DNA of 64,000 bases, taken from assembly GCF_009674495.1 (NCBI RefSeq), contig NZ_WKJN01000028.1, positions 18,153 through 82,152 on the forward strand, read 5' to 3'. The DNA comes from Duganella alba. Lineage in GTDB: Bacteria; Pseudomonadota; Gammaproteobacteria; Burkholderiales; Burkholderiaceae_D. Below the pieces are notes generated by a model that worked only from the letters and a program-made list of their open reading frames with translations, did not search any database and was not told the origin of the DNA. The position numbers and the translations under genes were made by a program. Shown piece after piece: positions 37,692-47,100 of this stretch; the stretch's first letter is position 1; every line of letters starts with the position of its first letter.

Positions 37692-39617
37692 TTAGAAGCT
37701 CAGCGCCGGGAAGCCGGTCAGGTAGCCGACGGCGGCGCCGTAGCGGTCGCGGTAGTTGGCGCGGATCAGCGGATCGAGCGTGGCCTGCACCTTGCCGTGC
37801 AGCGCCGCTTCCCAGTCGCCGGCGTGCTGGAAGTTGCTCATGATGTAGGCGAAGCCGTTGATGTCGTCCACCGCGTGCAGGCCGGTCGATTCGGCGCCCG
37901 ACGGCGTCGACAGGATGCGCGTCAGCGCCTTGGTGTCGACGTTGTAGGCCCACAGGAAGTTGTTGACGTGGGTGCCGCTGTCCTCACCCACGAACAGCGT
38001 GCGCAGCTTTTCCGAGAACTTGATGTTGTCCGGATTGGCCACCTTGTCCGGATTGGCCAGGTTGCCCAGCGCGTCGGCGGTTTTCAGATCTTCCGACAGC
38101 AGCGCCGGCACGGCGGCCATGTCGACCGGCACCCATTCGCTGTTGATGGCGGCGCCGCTGTCGTCCACCTGGCCGGCCTTCATGTTCAGCGCGTAGACGG
38201 CGCCGGCGCTCGGGCCCTTGATCGAGATGCCGCCCGAACCGTTGGTCATGGCCGAGCCGATCGCGGCGATGGCCGAGTAGGCGATCTTGTCCTTGGCGTT
38301 GACGGTGGTGCCTTCCATCTTGGTGAAGCCCATGCTGCCGCCCTTGAACGCGGCGTAGCGGTGGGTTTCCAGGTAGGCGGCGGCCTTCTCCATGCCCGGC
38401 ATGATCTTGATCCAGTTGAACTTGCCGTTGAACGGGATCTTGGTGTACGACGCGTCCGATGGATCGGCGGTCTTGACGTCCATGATGTCGGTCGCTTTCA
38501 GCTTGTCGGCCAGGGCCTTGATGTCGGCCGAGGTGGCGCTGCCCAGCTTGATCCACGACAGCGTGGCCGAGCCGCCGTTGTCGGTGGTCTTCTGGTTCCA
38601 CTTGGCGACGTACAGGCTGCCGCTCGACAGGTCCCTGGCCTTGTCGGCCACGAACATGAACAGGCCGCCGTTGGTGGCGTCGTCGCCCATCAGGGTGGTG
38701 CGCTCGTCCGGCATCACCTGCACCAGTTCGTGCGAGATGCGGCCCAGGCAGTAGTGCTTCTTGCAGCTGCCGGTGCCGTCCGGATTGACGGTGATTTCCG
38801 GCAGGTGGCCGTAGTGGTACGGATTGGCCTTGGCGGCGTCGCCGTACAGGTTGAGGCTGAAGTTGGCGAACTGGGTGTTGGTGCCGATGACGGTCGCATC
38901 CGGCTCGTACTCTTCGCTCGACAGGTGGGTGTTCCATGGCGAACGGCTGGCGCCGCAGGTGATCCACAGGCCGTTGGCCGGGCTGGTGTCGACGTTGTGG
39001 TATTTCACCAGCGTCAGCGCGCCGGTGGTCTTGTCCTGGTCCAGGGTCAGGATGGCGATCGGCGACGGCAGCATGCCGTACACGGAGTCGCCCTTGACGT
39101 TGCGGGTGGTGTATTCGAACTGCACCACGGCGAACACGGCGTTGCCCTTGATGCCGGCCACGGTGGTCGAGGCCAGCTTCAGCAGCGAGGTGCCGTCCGG
39201 CGCGTCGGAGAAGAACTGGCGCGAGTTGGCGTCGGTCTTGTCGAGGATGGGCTTGTTGTTGATGTCCCAGTAGCCGCCGGCCAGCGTGGTGCCGCCGCTG
39301 CCGTTCGGCACTTGGGCGCCGGTGATGAAGAAGGTCTGGTAAGCCAGGTTGTACGGCATGGTCTTGCCGTCCGAGTACAGCGCCTGCATGGCGGAGGCAA
39401 CCGTGGTGGTGGCCATTTTCGGCGCGTCGGCCAGGCTTGGCGCGGCCATGCCGGAGAAGCTCACCGACATCAGTTGCGGCGCCGGCGCGGCGGTGTCGCC
39501 GCCGCCGCAAGCGGCCAGCAGGGCGGCGGTGGCGCCGCCACCGGCCAGCGGCAGCAATGGCGCGCTGGACAGGAATTTGAGAAGACTGCGGCGGGACGGA
39601 TCAAGTTGCTCGGTCAT
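37692..39617 (-). CDS. phoX: PhoX-family alkaline phosphatase, Tat-exported
   Basis: A 641-aa periplasmic phosphatase of the PhoX/DUF839 family, calcium/iron-dependent in studied members, releasing phosphate from organic esters. Twin-arginine signal PSRRSLLKFLSSAPLLPLAGG followed by a Cys (LLAACGGG) that could be a lipobox. Motifs include CGASRSPWNTHLSSEEYEPDA and YHYGHLPEITV, with CLGRISHELVQV, characteristic of PhoX. A Pho-box-like element lies about 100 bases upstream, consistent with PhoB control. Convergent with GH115 (22-base gap). Confidence 0.92.
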   Translation of the reverse strand: MTEQLDPSRRSLLKFLSSAPLLPLAGGGATAALLAACGGGDTAAPAPQLMSVSFSGMAAPSLADAPKMATTTVASAMQALYSDGKTMPYNLAYQTFFITGAQVPNGSGGTTLAGGYWDINNKPILDKTDANSRQFFSDAPDGTSLLKLASTTVAGIKGNAVFAVVQFEYTTRNVKGDSVYGMLPSPIAILTLDQDKTTGALTLVKYHNVDTSPANGLWITCGASRSPWNTHLSSEEYEPDATVIGTNTQFANFSLNLYGDAAKANPYHYGHLPEITVNPDGTGSCKKHYCLGRISHELVQVMPDERTTLMGDDATNGGLFMFVADKARDLSSGSLYVAKWNQKTTDNGGSATLSWIKLGSATSADIKALADKLKATDIMDVKTADPSDASYTKIPFNGKFNWIKIMPGMEKAAAYLETHRYAAFKGGSMGFTKMEGTTVNAKDKIAYSAIAAIGSAMTNGSGGISIKGPSAGAVYALNMKAGQVDDSGAAINSEWVPVDMAAVPALLSEDLKTADALGNLANPDKVANPDNIKFSEKLRTLFVGEDSGTHVNNFLWAYNVDTKALTRILSTPSGAESTGLHAVDDINGFAYIMSNFQHAGDWEAALHGKVQATLDPLIRANYRDRYGAAVGYLTGFPALSF

Positions 39618-39715
39618 GGTGTGCTTACCCTGTTGTAGTGTGTGGCCGGTCCATGTGCCTGGCGGGCATCATGCGAAGCGTTGGCTAGGCTTCGACGGCG
39701 GCAATCTTAGCGATT

Positions 39716-39737
39716 TGGTATGACAGGGCTGTGACAT
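39716..39737 (-). promoter_or_regulatory. Candidate Pho box upstream of phoX
   Basis: Read on the minus strand, ATGTCACAGCC and CTGTCATACCA form two directly repeated 11-base units with TGTCA cores, the layout of the PhoB site CTGTCATAWAWCTGTCAYAYTT. It lies about 100 bases before the phoX start codon. Two direct copies of GCGATACAAA (39739-39748, 39749-39758) lie next to it in the same divergent promoter region. Confidence 0.55.
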
Positions 39738-39867
39738 TGCGATACAAAGCGATACAAAACGTCACGCAGGCGCGGCGGCCGGGGATTGGTAACAAACTTA
39801 TTCAGCGCGGGCGCGCGCCGGGGAAAAGGTCTATATTGCTGGTATCAACCATGGAAGGAGCGCCATC

Positions 39868-40359
39868 ATGCGCCTGATGACCCGAACCGTGCTGGCCGCC
39901 GTGTTGGCGCTGCTGGCCTCCCGCGCCGCGCTGGCGGAGGTGACCGTCACCTACACCAAGCCGGAAGACTACACCGATGTGCCGCGCGGCGGCTACGACC
40001 GCGAGCGCACGCTGAAGGATTTCAGCGCCTATTTCGCCACGCTGGACAAGAAGCTGCCGCCGGGGCAGACGCTGAAGATCGAGGTGCTGGACATCGACCT
40101 GGCCGGCCGCCTGTATCCGCGCCGCGGCGGCGAGGACATCCGCATCATGACCGGCGGCGCCGACTGGCCGCGCATGCACCTGCGCTACACGCTGGAGGAA
40201 AACGGCCAGGTGCTGCGCAGCGGCGACGACAATCTGTCGAACATGAATTACCAGCAGAGCCGCACCACCTACTTCGACAGCGATCCGATGCGCTACGAAA
40301 AGCAGATGCTCGACGACTGGTTCAACAAGGCCATCGTGCCGAAGGTGGCGCAGCGCTAG
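39868..40359 (+). CDS. DUF3016 family periplasmic protein
   Basis: A 163-aa exported protein: signal peptide MRLMTRTVLAAVLALLASRAALA, then the DUF3016 pattern EVTVTYTKPEDYTDVPRGGYDRERTL, LEVLDIDLAGR-like LEVLDIDLAG and FDSDPMRYEKQMLDDWF. Function unknown. GGAAGGAG upstream supports the ATG at 39868. Convergent with the thioesterase gene. Confidence 0.9.
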   Translation: MRLMTRTVLAAVLALLASRAALAEVTVTYTKPEDYTDVPRGGYDRERTLKDFSAYFATLDKKLPPGQTLKIEVLDIDLAGRLYPRRGGEDIRIMTGGADWPRMHLRYTLEENGQVLRSGDDNLSNMNYQQSRTTYFDSDPMRYEKQMLDDWFNKAIVPKVAQR

Positions 40360-40360
40360 G

Positions 40361-40804
40361 TCAGTCGAGCCGGTTCACCTTGGGAAACTTGGCCAGGAAC
40401 TCCGGCGGCATCGGGGTGACCTGGCTGGTCCGGTAGTTGAAGAACACAAAGCCGTACTTGGCCATCGCCACCAGCTTGCCGTCGCGCGGACGGCTGACGC
40501 GGAACACCATGTCGCCGCCGTACTGGTTGAAATCCATCACGCCCACCTCGAACACCAGCTGGTCGCGCGCATGCGCCTCGGCCTTGTAGGTGGTCGCCAG
40601 GTCGGTGACGATGATGCCGATGCCGTCCGGCCCGGTCTCCTGCACGCCGTGGTCGAACAGGAAGCGCGCGCGCGCTTCGGAGATCATCGAGATCATGGAA
40701 TCGTTGCCCAGGTGGTTGGCGCCGTTGATGTCGGTGACGCGCACCGTCAGCTGGGTGGAAAAACAATATTGATCTTCAGGAAAATCCAGTTTTAAGCGTG
40801 CCAT
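40361..40804 (-). CDS. Acyl-CoA thioesterase (hot-dog 4HBT family)
   Basis: A 147-aa cytoplasmic thioesterase-like protein. The hot-dog fold signature is visible in VTDINGANHLGNDSMISMISEARARFLF and the following strands (MDFNQYGGDMVFRVSR). Hydrolyses an acyl-CoA or acyl-carrier thioester; substrate unknown. CAAGGACC before ATG 40804 supports that start over one 27 bases out. Convergent with the DUF3016 gene. Confidence 0.85.
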   Translation of the reverse strand: MARLKLDFPEDQYCFSTQLTVRVTDINGANHLGNDSMISMISEARARFLFDHGVQETGPDGIGIIVTDLATTYKAEAHARDQLVFEVGVMDFNQYGGDMVFRVSRPRDGKLVAMAKYGFVFFNYRTSQVTPMPPEFLAKFPKVNRLD

Positions 40805-40942
40805 GACGGTCCTTGAAAAGGTAACAGGCATTTTAACGCAAGACGCGCACTCCGCCTTTGGTGGCAGGCCAAGGCGCCGTGAAATGGATGCAACAATTAC
40901 ATTTTTATGTCACCATGCAAGCATGAATGAGTGGGGGCAAGC

Positions 40943-42775
40943 ATGGATACCAGCGAGTTACCAGCACAGGAAGCCGAGCAGCGCCGTCTCGCTGAACTGT
41001 CGCGCTACGCCATTACCCTGGACGAGCCCGATCCCAAGCTGGACCTGATCACCAGCCTGGCGATCAAGTCGGTGGGCGCCGATATCGGCGGCATCAGCAT
41101 CGTCTACCAGTCGCAGATCTGGCTGCCGTCGCGGGTGGGCATGGAGGCGCGCCACGTGCCGCGCTCCGGCTCGTTCTGCACCTGGGTGGTGGGCGCCGCC
41201 ACCGAGTCCGATTTCTTCGAGGTGGAGGACGCCGGCGACGATGCGCGCTTCTGCCACAATCCGTTGGTGACCCACGCGCCCCATTACCGCCACTACGCCG
41301 CCGTGCCGCTGCATGGCGCGCGCGGCTATCTGCTGGGCACCTTGTGGGTGATGAGCAGGGCCGTGCGCCGCCTCGACGCCGAACAGCAGATGATGTTGCA
41401 GGGCATGGCCCGGCTGGTGGTCGATACGCTGGAGTTGCGCTATTGCGATGAAGTGACCGGCATGTCCAACCGCCACGTGTTCCTGCACCACTTGCAGCTG
41501 GGGCTGGAGCAGACGGCGCAGCCGCACCTGGTGGTCGGCTATATCGACCTGGCCGGCTTCCGCCAGTTCAACGATGTCTTCGGGCGCGAGCAGGGCGACC
41601 TGGTGCTGCGCGAGATCGGCCAGCGCATCGCCATCTGGGCCGGCCCGGAAAACCTGGTCGGCCACCTGGGCGGCGACCAGTTCGCGTTTGCGCTGTTCGG
41701 CGCGCGCGACCGCCAGGTCCAGCTGCTCGAAGCGCTGAAGGCGGTCATCAGCCGGCCGCTGGGCCTGGGCCGCGGCGGCACCCAGGTGCTGCACGGCCGG
41801 GTCGGCATCGCGCACCACGCGCTGCCGTACAGCGGCTCCGCCGTGGCCCTGCTGGACGCGGCCGACACGGCGTCGTCGTCGATCGGCGGCCCGCTGCAGC
41901 GCACCGCGCTCAAGGAGTACGGCGCCGAACTGCTGACGCGCTCGCGCATGGTGTTCGAGCTGCAGGGCGCGCTGGACGGCGAGCGCCAGTATGGCGCGCT
42001 GGTGGCGCACTACCAGCCGCAGGTCGATCACCTGCGCGGCGTGCTGATCGGGCTGGAAGCGCTGGTCCGCTGGCAGCATCCGGCGCGCGGCATGGTGTTT
42101 CCCAACAGTTTCATCCCGCTGGCGGAAAGCACCGACAAGATCTACCAGCTCGACATGCTGGTGCTGGAGCAGGTGTGCCGCGACATGCGCGCCTGGCTGG
42201 ACCAGGGCTTGCCGGTGGTGCCGGTGGCGCTGAACTTTTCGCGCCGCTCGCTGCTGCATCCGCAGGTGATCGCCGATCTGCGGCAGTTGTTGGCGCGCTA
42301 CGGCATCGACGGCGGCATGCTGGAATTCGAGGTGACCGAGAGCCAGCTGCTGGCCACGGCCGACCTGGTGGGGCCGCGCGTGGCCGAGTTCCGCGCGCTG
42401 GGCGCGCGCATCGCGGTCGACGACTTCGGCACCGGCTATTCCAATCTCGACGCGATCAGCAGCTTCCCGTTCGACCGCCTGAAGGTGGACCGCCAGTTCG
42501 TGCACGGCGTCGAGGGCAGCGAGCGGGTGGCCGGCCTGTTCCACCTGATCCAGGGCATCGCCGAACTGTTCAAGGCGGAACTGCTGTGCGAGGGGCTGGA
42601 GGACGAGGCCGACCTGCTCTGGCTGGCGCGGCGCGGCGCCAGCTGCGTGCAGGGCTGGTACTTCAGCGCGGCGCGCACGCCGGAGGCGATCGTGCGCATC
42701 CTGGGGGCGCTGCGCGAGCGCGCCACGGCGCCGCCGCTGACCACGGCGCAGCTGCGCGCGCTGCTGCAATCCTGA
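40943..42775 (+). CDS. GAF-GGDEF(degenerate)-EAL cyclic di-GMP phosphodiesterase
   Basis: A 610-aa cytoplasmic signalling protein. GAF domain about residues 20-165 (FCTWVVGAA, HYAAVPLHGARGYLLGTL), GGDEF-type domain about 170-330, EAL domain about 340-600. The cyclase motif is GGDQF rather than GGDEF/GGEEF and no RxxD I-site is seen, so this half is probably regulatory. The EAL half keeps EALVRW, an Asn in ALNFSRRS, EVTES, DDFGTGYSN, LKVDRQFV, CEGLED and QGWYFS, so it should degrade c-di-GMP. GGGGG before ATG 40943 fixes the start. Confidence 0.92.
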   Translation: MDTSELPAQEAEQRRLAELSRYAITLDEPDPKLDLITSLAIKSVGADIGGISIVYQSQIWLPSRVGMEARHVPRSGSFCTWVVGAATESDFFEVEDAGDDARFCHNPLVTHAPHYRHYAAVPLHGARGYLLGTLWVMSRAVRRLDAEQQMMLQGMARLVVDTLELRYCDEVTGMSNRHVFLHHLQLGLEQTAQPHLVVGYIDLAGFRQFNDVFGREQGDLVLREIGQRIAIWAGPENLVGHLGGDQFAFALFGARDRQVQLLEALKAVISRPLGLGRGGTQVLHGRVGIAHHALPYSGSAVALLDAADTASSSIGGPLQRTALKEYGAELLTRSRMVFELQGALDGERQYGALVAHYQPQVDHLRGVLIGLEALVRWQHPARGMVFPNSFIPLAESTDKIYQLDMLVLEQVCRDMRAWLDQGLPVVPVALNFSRRSLLHPQVIADLRQLLARYGIDGGMLEFEVTESQLLATADLVGPRVAEFRALGARIAVDDFGTGYSNLDAISSFPFDRLKVDRQFVHGVEGSERVAGLFHLIQGIAELFKAELLCEGLEDEADLLWLARRGASCVQGWYFSAARTPEAIVRILGALRERATAPPLTTAQLRALLQS

Positions 42776-42873
42776 TGTTATTTTTCTAATTTTGTCCACA
42801 ATACCCTTTTCGAGGTACGAAAGCGGCGGCCATCCTGTGTAGCATCAGGCGATCTACTGTGAAAGGACGCGCC

Positions 42874-43377
42874 ATGATCTACGGTCTCACCTACCTGGGT
42901 GTCATCCACACCCTGATCAGCCTGGTGGCGGTGGTTGCCGCGCTGATCGCCTTCGTGCGCGACAAGCGCATCGTGCCCGAGAGTACGCTGGGCAAAACCT
43001 ATGTCTGGGCCACGCTGCTGACCTGCCTGACCGGCTTCGGCATCTTTCAGCATGGCGGCTTCGGCAAGCCGCATGTGCTGGGGATCGTCACCCTGGTGGT
43101 GCTGGGCCTGGCGTGGCTGGCCGACCAGCGCAGGTTCGGCGCCCGCTCGCTGGCGGTGTCGACGGTCTGCTACTCGCTGACGTTTTTCTTCCACATGATT
43201 CCGGCGGTGACCGAATCGACCACCCGCCTGCCTTACGGCGCGCCGCTGCTGCCGAACGCCGACGCGCCGGAACTGCAGACCATCACCGGGGCGATGTTCC
43301 TGCTGTTCCTGGTCGGCGTGGTGTTGCAGCTGCGGCGGCTGAAGCAGCGTGGCGCGCCGGGCGGCCTGCCGGCTTAA
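42874..43377 (+). CDS. Four-helix inner membrane protein, unknown
   Basis: A 167-aa integral membrane protein with four hydrophobic segments (LGVIHTLISLVAVVAALIAF; WATLLTCLTGFGIF; LGIVTLVVLGLAWLA; ITGAMFLLFLVGVVLQL). Two His residues sit in IHTL and FFFHMIPAVTE. No named family recognised; resembles small DUF2306-like proteins. AAAGGA supports ATG 42874. Its stop overlaps the convergent dienelactone hydrolase stop by four bases. Confidence 0.75.
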   Translation: MIYGLTYLGVIHTLISLVAVVAALIAFVRDKRIVPESTLGKTYVWATLLTCLTGFGIFQHGGFGKPHVLGIVTLVVLGLAWLADQRRFGARSLAVSTVCYSLTFFFHMIPAVTESTTRLPYGAPLLPNADAPELQTITGAMFLLFLVGVVLQLRRLKQRGAPGGLPA

Positions 43378-44075
43378 AGCAGTTCGCCGAGGAACAGCAG
43401 CGAGTTGCCGTGCGCCTGCGCGGCGGCGCGCTGGTGGTAGGAGCCGCGGTGGTTGCAGTTGAAGCCGTGCTCGGCGCCTTCGTAGACGTGGATCTCGACC
43501 TGCTCGTTGCTGTCGAAGGCTTCGGCGATGCTTTTCACGGCGTCCTGCGGAATGTGGCTGTCGGCGCCGCCGAAGTGCATCAGCAGCGGCACCGTGATTT
43601 CCGGCGCGCGGTTGAGCGCGTTCTGGATGCCGCCGCCGTAGTAGGCCACGGCCGCATCCACCAGGCCGTTGGCGGCGGTGTGGTACGACAGGCGGCCGCC
43701 GAGGCAGTAGCCGACGCTGGCGACCTTCGCGTTGCCGACGGCGTCCAGGCCGCGCAGCACCTTGATGGTGGCGCCGATGTCCTGTTGCGAGGTGGCGAAG
43801 TCGGTGGCCTGCATCAGTTCGACGGCGCGCTGCCAGTCGGCGTCCTCATAGCCCAGTTCGATGCGGGCGCCGTGACGCCAGAACAGGTCCGGCGCGATGA
43901 CCACGTAGCCGTCGGCCGCGTACTGGTCGGCGACGTTGCGGATGTGTTGGTTGACGCCGAAGATTTCCTGCAGCAGCACGATGCCGGGGCCCTTGCCGCC
44001 ACGCGGCAGCGACAGGTAGGCGCCGAAGGTGCCGTCGGTGGTGTCAATGTCGATCCACTGGGAGTTGGTTTCCAT
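43374..44075 (-). CDS. Dienelactone hydrolase family protein
   Basis: A 233-aa cytoplasmic hydrolase. The triad is visible: nucleophile Cys in VGYCLGGRLS, Asp in HFGGADSHI and His in EGAEHGFNC. LLQEIFGVNQHIR is the family's conserved loop with the Glu that holds the Cys. Known members open dienelactone in chlorocatechol breakdown; many are general esterases, and no catechol pathway is nearby. AAGGACATC gives the ATG. Confidence 0.92.
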   Translation of the reverse strand: METNSQWIDIDTTDGTFGAYLSLPRGGKGPGIVLLQEIFGVNQHIRNVADQYAADGYVVIAPDLFWRHGARIELGYEDADWQRAVELMQATDFATSQQDIGATIKVLRGLDAVGNAKVASVGYCLGGRLSYHTAANGLVDAAVAYYGGGIQNALNRAPEITVPLLMHFGGADSHIPQDAVKSIAEAFDSNEQVEIHVYEGAEHGFNCNHRGSYHQRAAAQAHGNSLLFLGELL

Positions 44076-44143
44076 GATGTCCTTATGCGGTGGTTCAGAA
44101 AAACGGCCATCCTACCCCGTTTTGCGGCGCCGTGCAGCGCCGC

Positions 44144-47100
44144 TCAGTTATACACCTCGCGCGTGTAGATCACCGGGCCGGAGCGGAACGTGCCGAAGGT
44201 CAGGCGGCCGGTGTCGTAGACCGGCAGGTAGACCGGCATGGCGGCATTGGTCGGCGTCGGGTTGAGGCTGACGTCCGCCCAGCCGCTGGCGTTCGGCGGC
44301 GCGACCATGAACATCGCCTTGCCGTTGGCGAACGTCACCGTGGACGGCACCAGCCGCATGGCGGCGCAGTTGATGCCATTGCAATTTTTGAACACGCCAC
44401 CGTCGGCCGCCACGCTGAAGCTGGCGCCTGGCACGCTGCTGTTCGGTGGTGTGCCGCTGGTCGGGAACAGCGGATTGAACAGCCAGGTCTTGGCCGCCGC
44501 CGAGTAGTACATGGCGCGCACCTCGACCGGCACCTTGGCGGTGGTGGGGCCGTAGGCATTGGCCGTCATCATCTTGCCGCTGACGATGGTGAGCGGCGCC
44601 TCGATCGCGCCGCTGCGCGCCGAGGTGGCGCCGTCGCTGTCGGCCGCGCGCACGAAGATGGTGGCCGGCGCACCGGGCACGGCCGGCGGAGACTGGCTGG
44701 CGACATAGTCCAGCGCCGGCAGGGCGCTGCCGTTGAGCAGGCCCACGCCCTTGGCAAACAGGAACGACGGCGTCACCGCGTTCAGGACGGTATTGGCGCT
44801 GCCGTCGGCCACGTTGGCCGCCGACAAGGTGATGGCGCGGGCCACGTCTTCGGTGTCGGTGCTGCCGGCGCTGCGCAGGCGGTAGTTCTTCGACAGCGTG
44901 GTGGCGTCCTTGTAGACGTTCAGCTGGATGTTGAAGCCCTGTTTGGCATACAGGAAATTGCCTTGATCGTAGGGCTTGGCGCAAGGATTGCTGTAGCCGC
45001 CCAGCTGGGCGCAAGGCATTTGTGCGCCAGGCAGCAGCACGGTATCGAAATGGTGCGGGGCGAAGCGCAGGTCGACGGTGCCGACGGTCTTGAAGCCGGT
45101 CGCGGTGGTGTTCAGGTAGTAAGTGCTGCTGTTGGACAGCGCGGCGTTCAGCGTGATGACGCCGGTTTCGCGGAACACCCACAGGCCGCTGCTGTCGGTG
45201 TTGCTCTGGCCGATGCCGCCGGCAATCCGCGCGAACGTGCCCTGGGTCAGCATGGCCGGGGTGATCGGCTCGCCGTCGCTCGGGAACTTGAGCACGACCT
45301 GGCCGATGGTAAACGACTGCGCCGGGGTTTCCTGGCCAAAATTGGGCGTGACATCGCCCTTGGCATTGACGGCGCTGACCTTGAGCACGAACGGATCGCT
45401 GGCGCGCGCGAAGGCGGTCTTGTTGATGGTGATGTCCGGGGTGGGCTTGCCGACGATCTGGAACGATGCCGGGGCGGCGGTAAAGCTGGTGCTGCCGGCG
45501 GCGTCGACGGCGCTGGTGTTGTAACTGGCGCCAACGCTCATCAGGCCGACATCCGGGTATTTGACGGAGAGCGTGCCGACCCCGTTGCTGTCGAGCGTGA
45601 CGCCGACCGGCGTGGTGCCGCCATTGCAGGCGACCGCCTTGTCGCCGCTGCCCAGCAGGAGCGCAGCCGTGCCGCTGGCCGGGTTCTTGTAGCCGCAGCT
45701 GAAATTCATCTGCACCGGACCTTGCGCCAGGGGCACGCAGGAGGCGTTGTTGGGACCGGCCTTGAGCGCCTGGATGTTCATCAGCACGTTGGAGGACATC
45801 GATACATGATCCGGCACCGCCAGTTGCACGCCGGCGGCGGAGAACGTCATGTTGCACTGGTTGGTGCTGTTGCTGCTGGCGGAGTTGATGCAGCTGGTGT
45901 TGGCCCCGGCTGACAGCGCCGCCGTCTCCGCTTTCTGGTCGTACACCATGGCGTTGCCGGTGCCGGTGAAGGTGACCTGGCCGCCGCCCGGCGTCAGCGT
46001 CACGGTGGTGCTGCCGTTGTAGGTGCTGGTGCAGTTGGCGTCGGCGCAGGCGCGCAGCGTGACCGGCGAGCCCTGGCAGGTCAGGCCCTGACCGTTGTGG
46101 GTGATCTGGATGTGGTCGGCGCCGCTGGACGGGGCCGCGCCGCAGGTCGGCTGGTAGTTGGGATCGGCCTTGGTGACGCAGCTGCACAGGGCGGCGCCGG
46201 GGCCGGTGCAGGTGATGGTCTTGGTGACGCTGTTGCCCCAGTCGATGTAGATCGAATTGACCGCCGCGTTGCCGTTGACCACGGCGTTGCTGGCGCGGGT
46301 GTTGACGTTGCGCGCGCTCAGGTCGCCGTTGATGGTGGTGCCGGAGCCCATGTCGACGTCGCCGGTGACGGTGGCGTTGCCGTTGATGACGGCGTTCGAG
46401 GCGCGCATCGTCAGGTTGCCGGTCTTGACGGTGCCGGTGATGGCGGTGCCGCTGCCCATGTCCAGCGAGGTGGTGGCGGTGACCGCGCCCTTGACCGTGA
46501 TGTTGGAGGCATTCAGCGTCACCACCGGCGCGACGATGTCGCCGGTGATCGAGCTGCCGGAACCGACCGTCAGCGACACGCTGGCCTTGACGCCGCCGTT
46601 CAGCGTGACCGGCGAGTTGGTGGTGACGGTGGCGCCGCTGATCAGGCCGCCGACGGTGATGCTGGAGCCGAGATCGATGGTGGTCGCGGCGTCGATGGCG
46701 CCGTTGATGGTGCCCGGCGAATTGGTCTTGACCGCATACGCGGTGACGTTGCCGGTCACCTTGATGCCCGATCCCAGGTCGGCCACGCTGCTGCTGTTGG
46801 TCTTGCTCAGCGTGATCGAGCCGTTGATGGTGACGCTGGAATTGGTGGTGATGCTGGTGGCGCTGACCGAACCGTTGATGGTGTTGGACGAGCCGAGGTT
46901 GACCGCGTTGGTAATCGTCAGCGCGCCCATGGTCACGCTGGAATTGGTGGTGATCGAGCCGCCGCTGACGGCGCCGTTGATGGTGTTGCTGGAGCCGAGG
47001 TTGATGCTGCCGGCCACCGACAGCGGCCCCAGGTTGACGCTGGAATTGGTGGTGATGGAACCGGCCGTGCTGGTGACCGCGCCGGTGATGGTGGAGCTGG

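Noticed and set aside
37635..39638. 667-aa plus-strand open frame
   Set aside because: Antisense of phoX.
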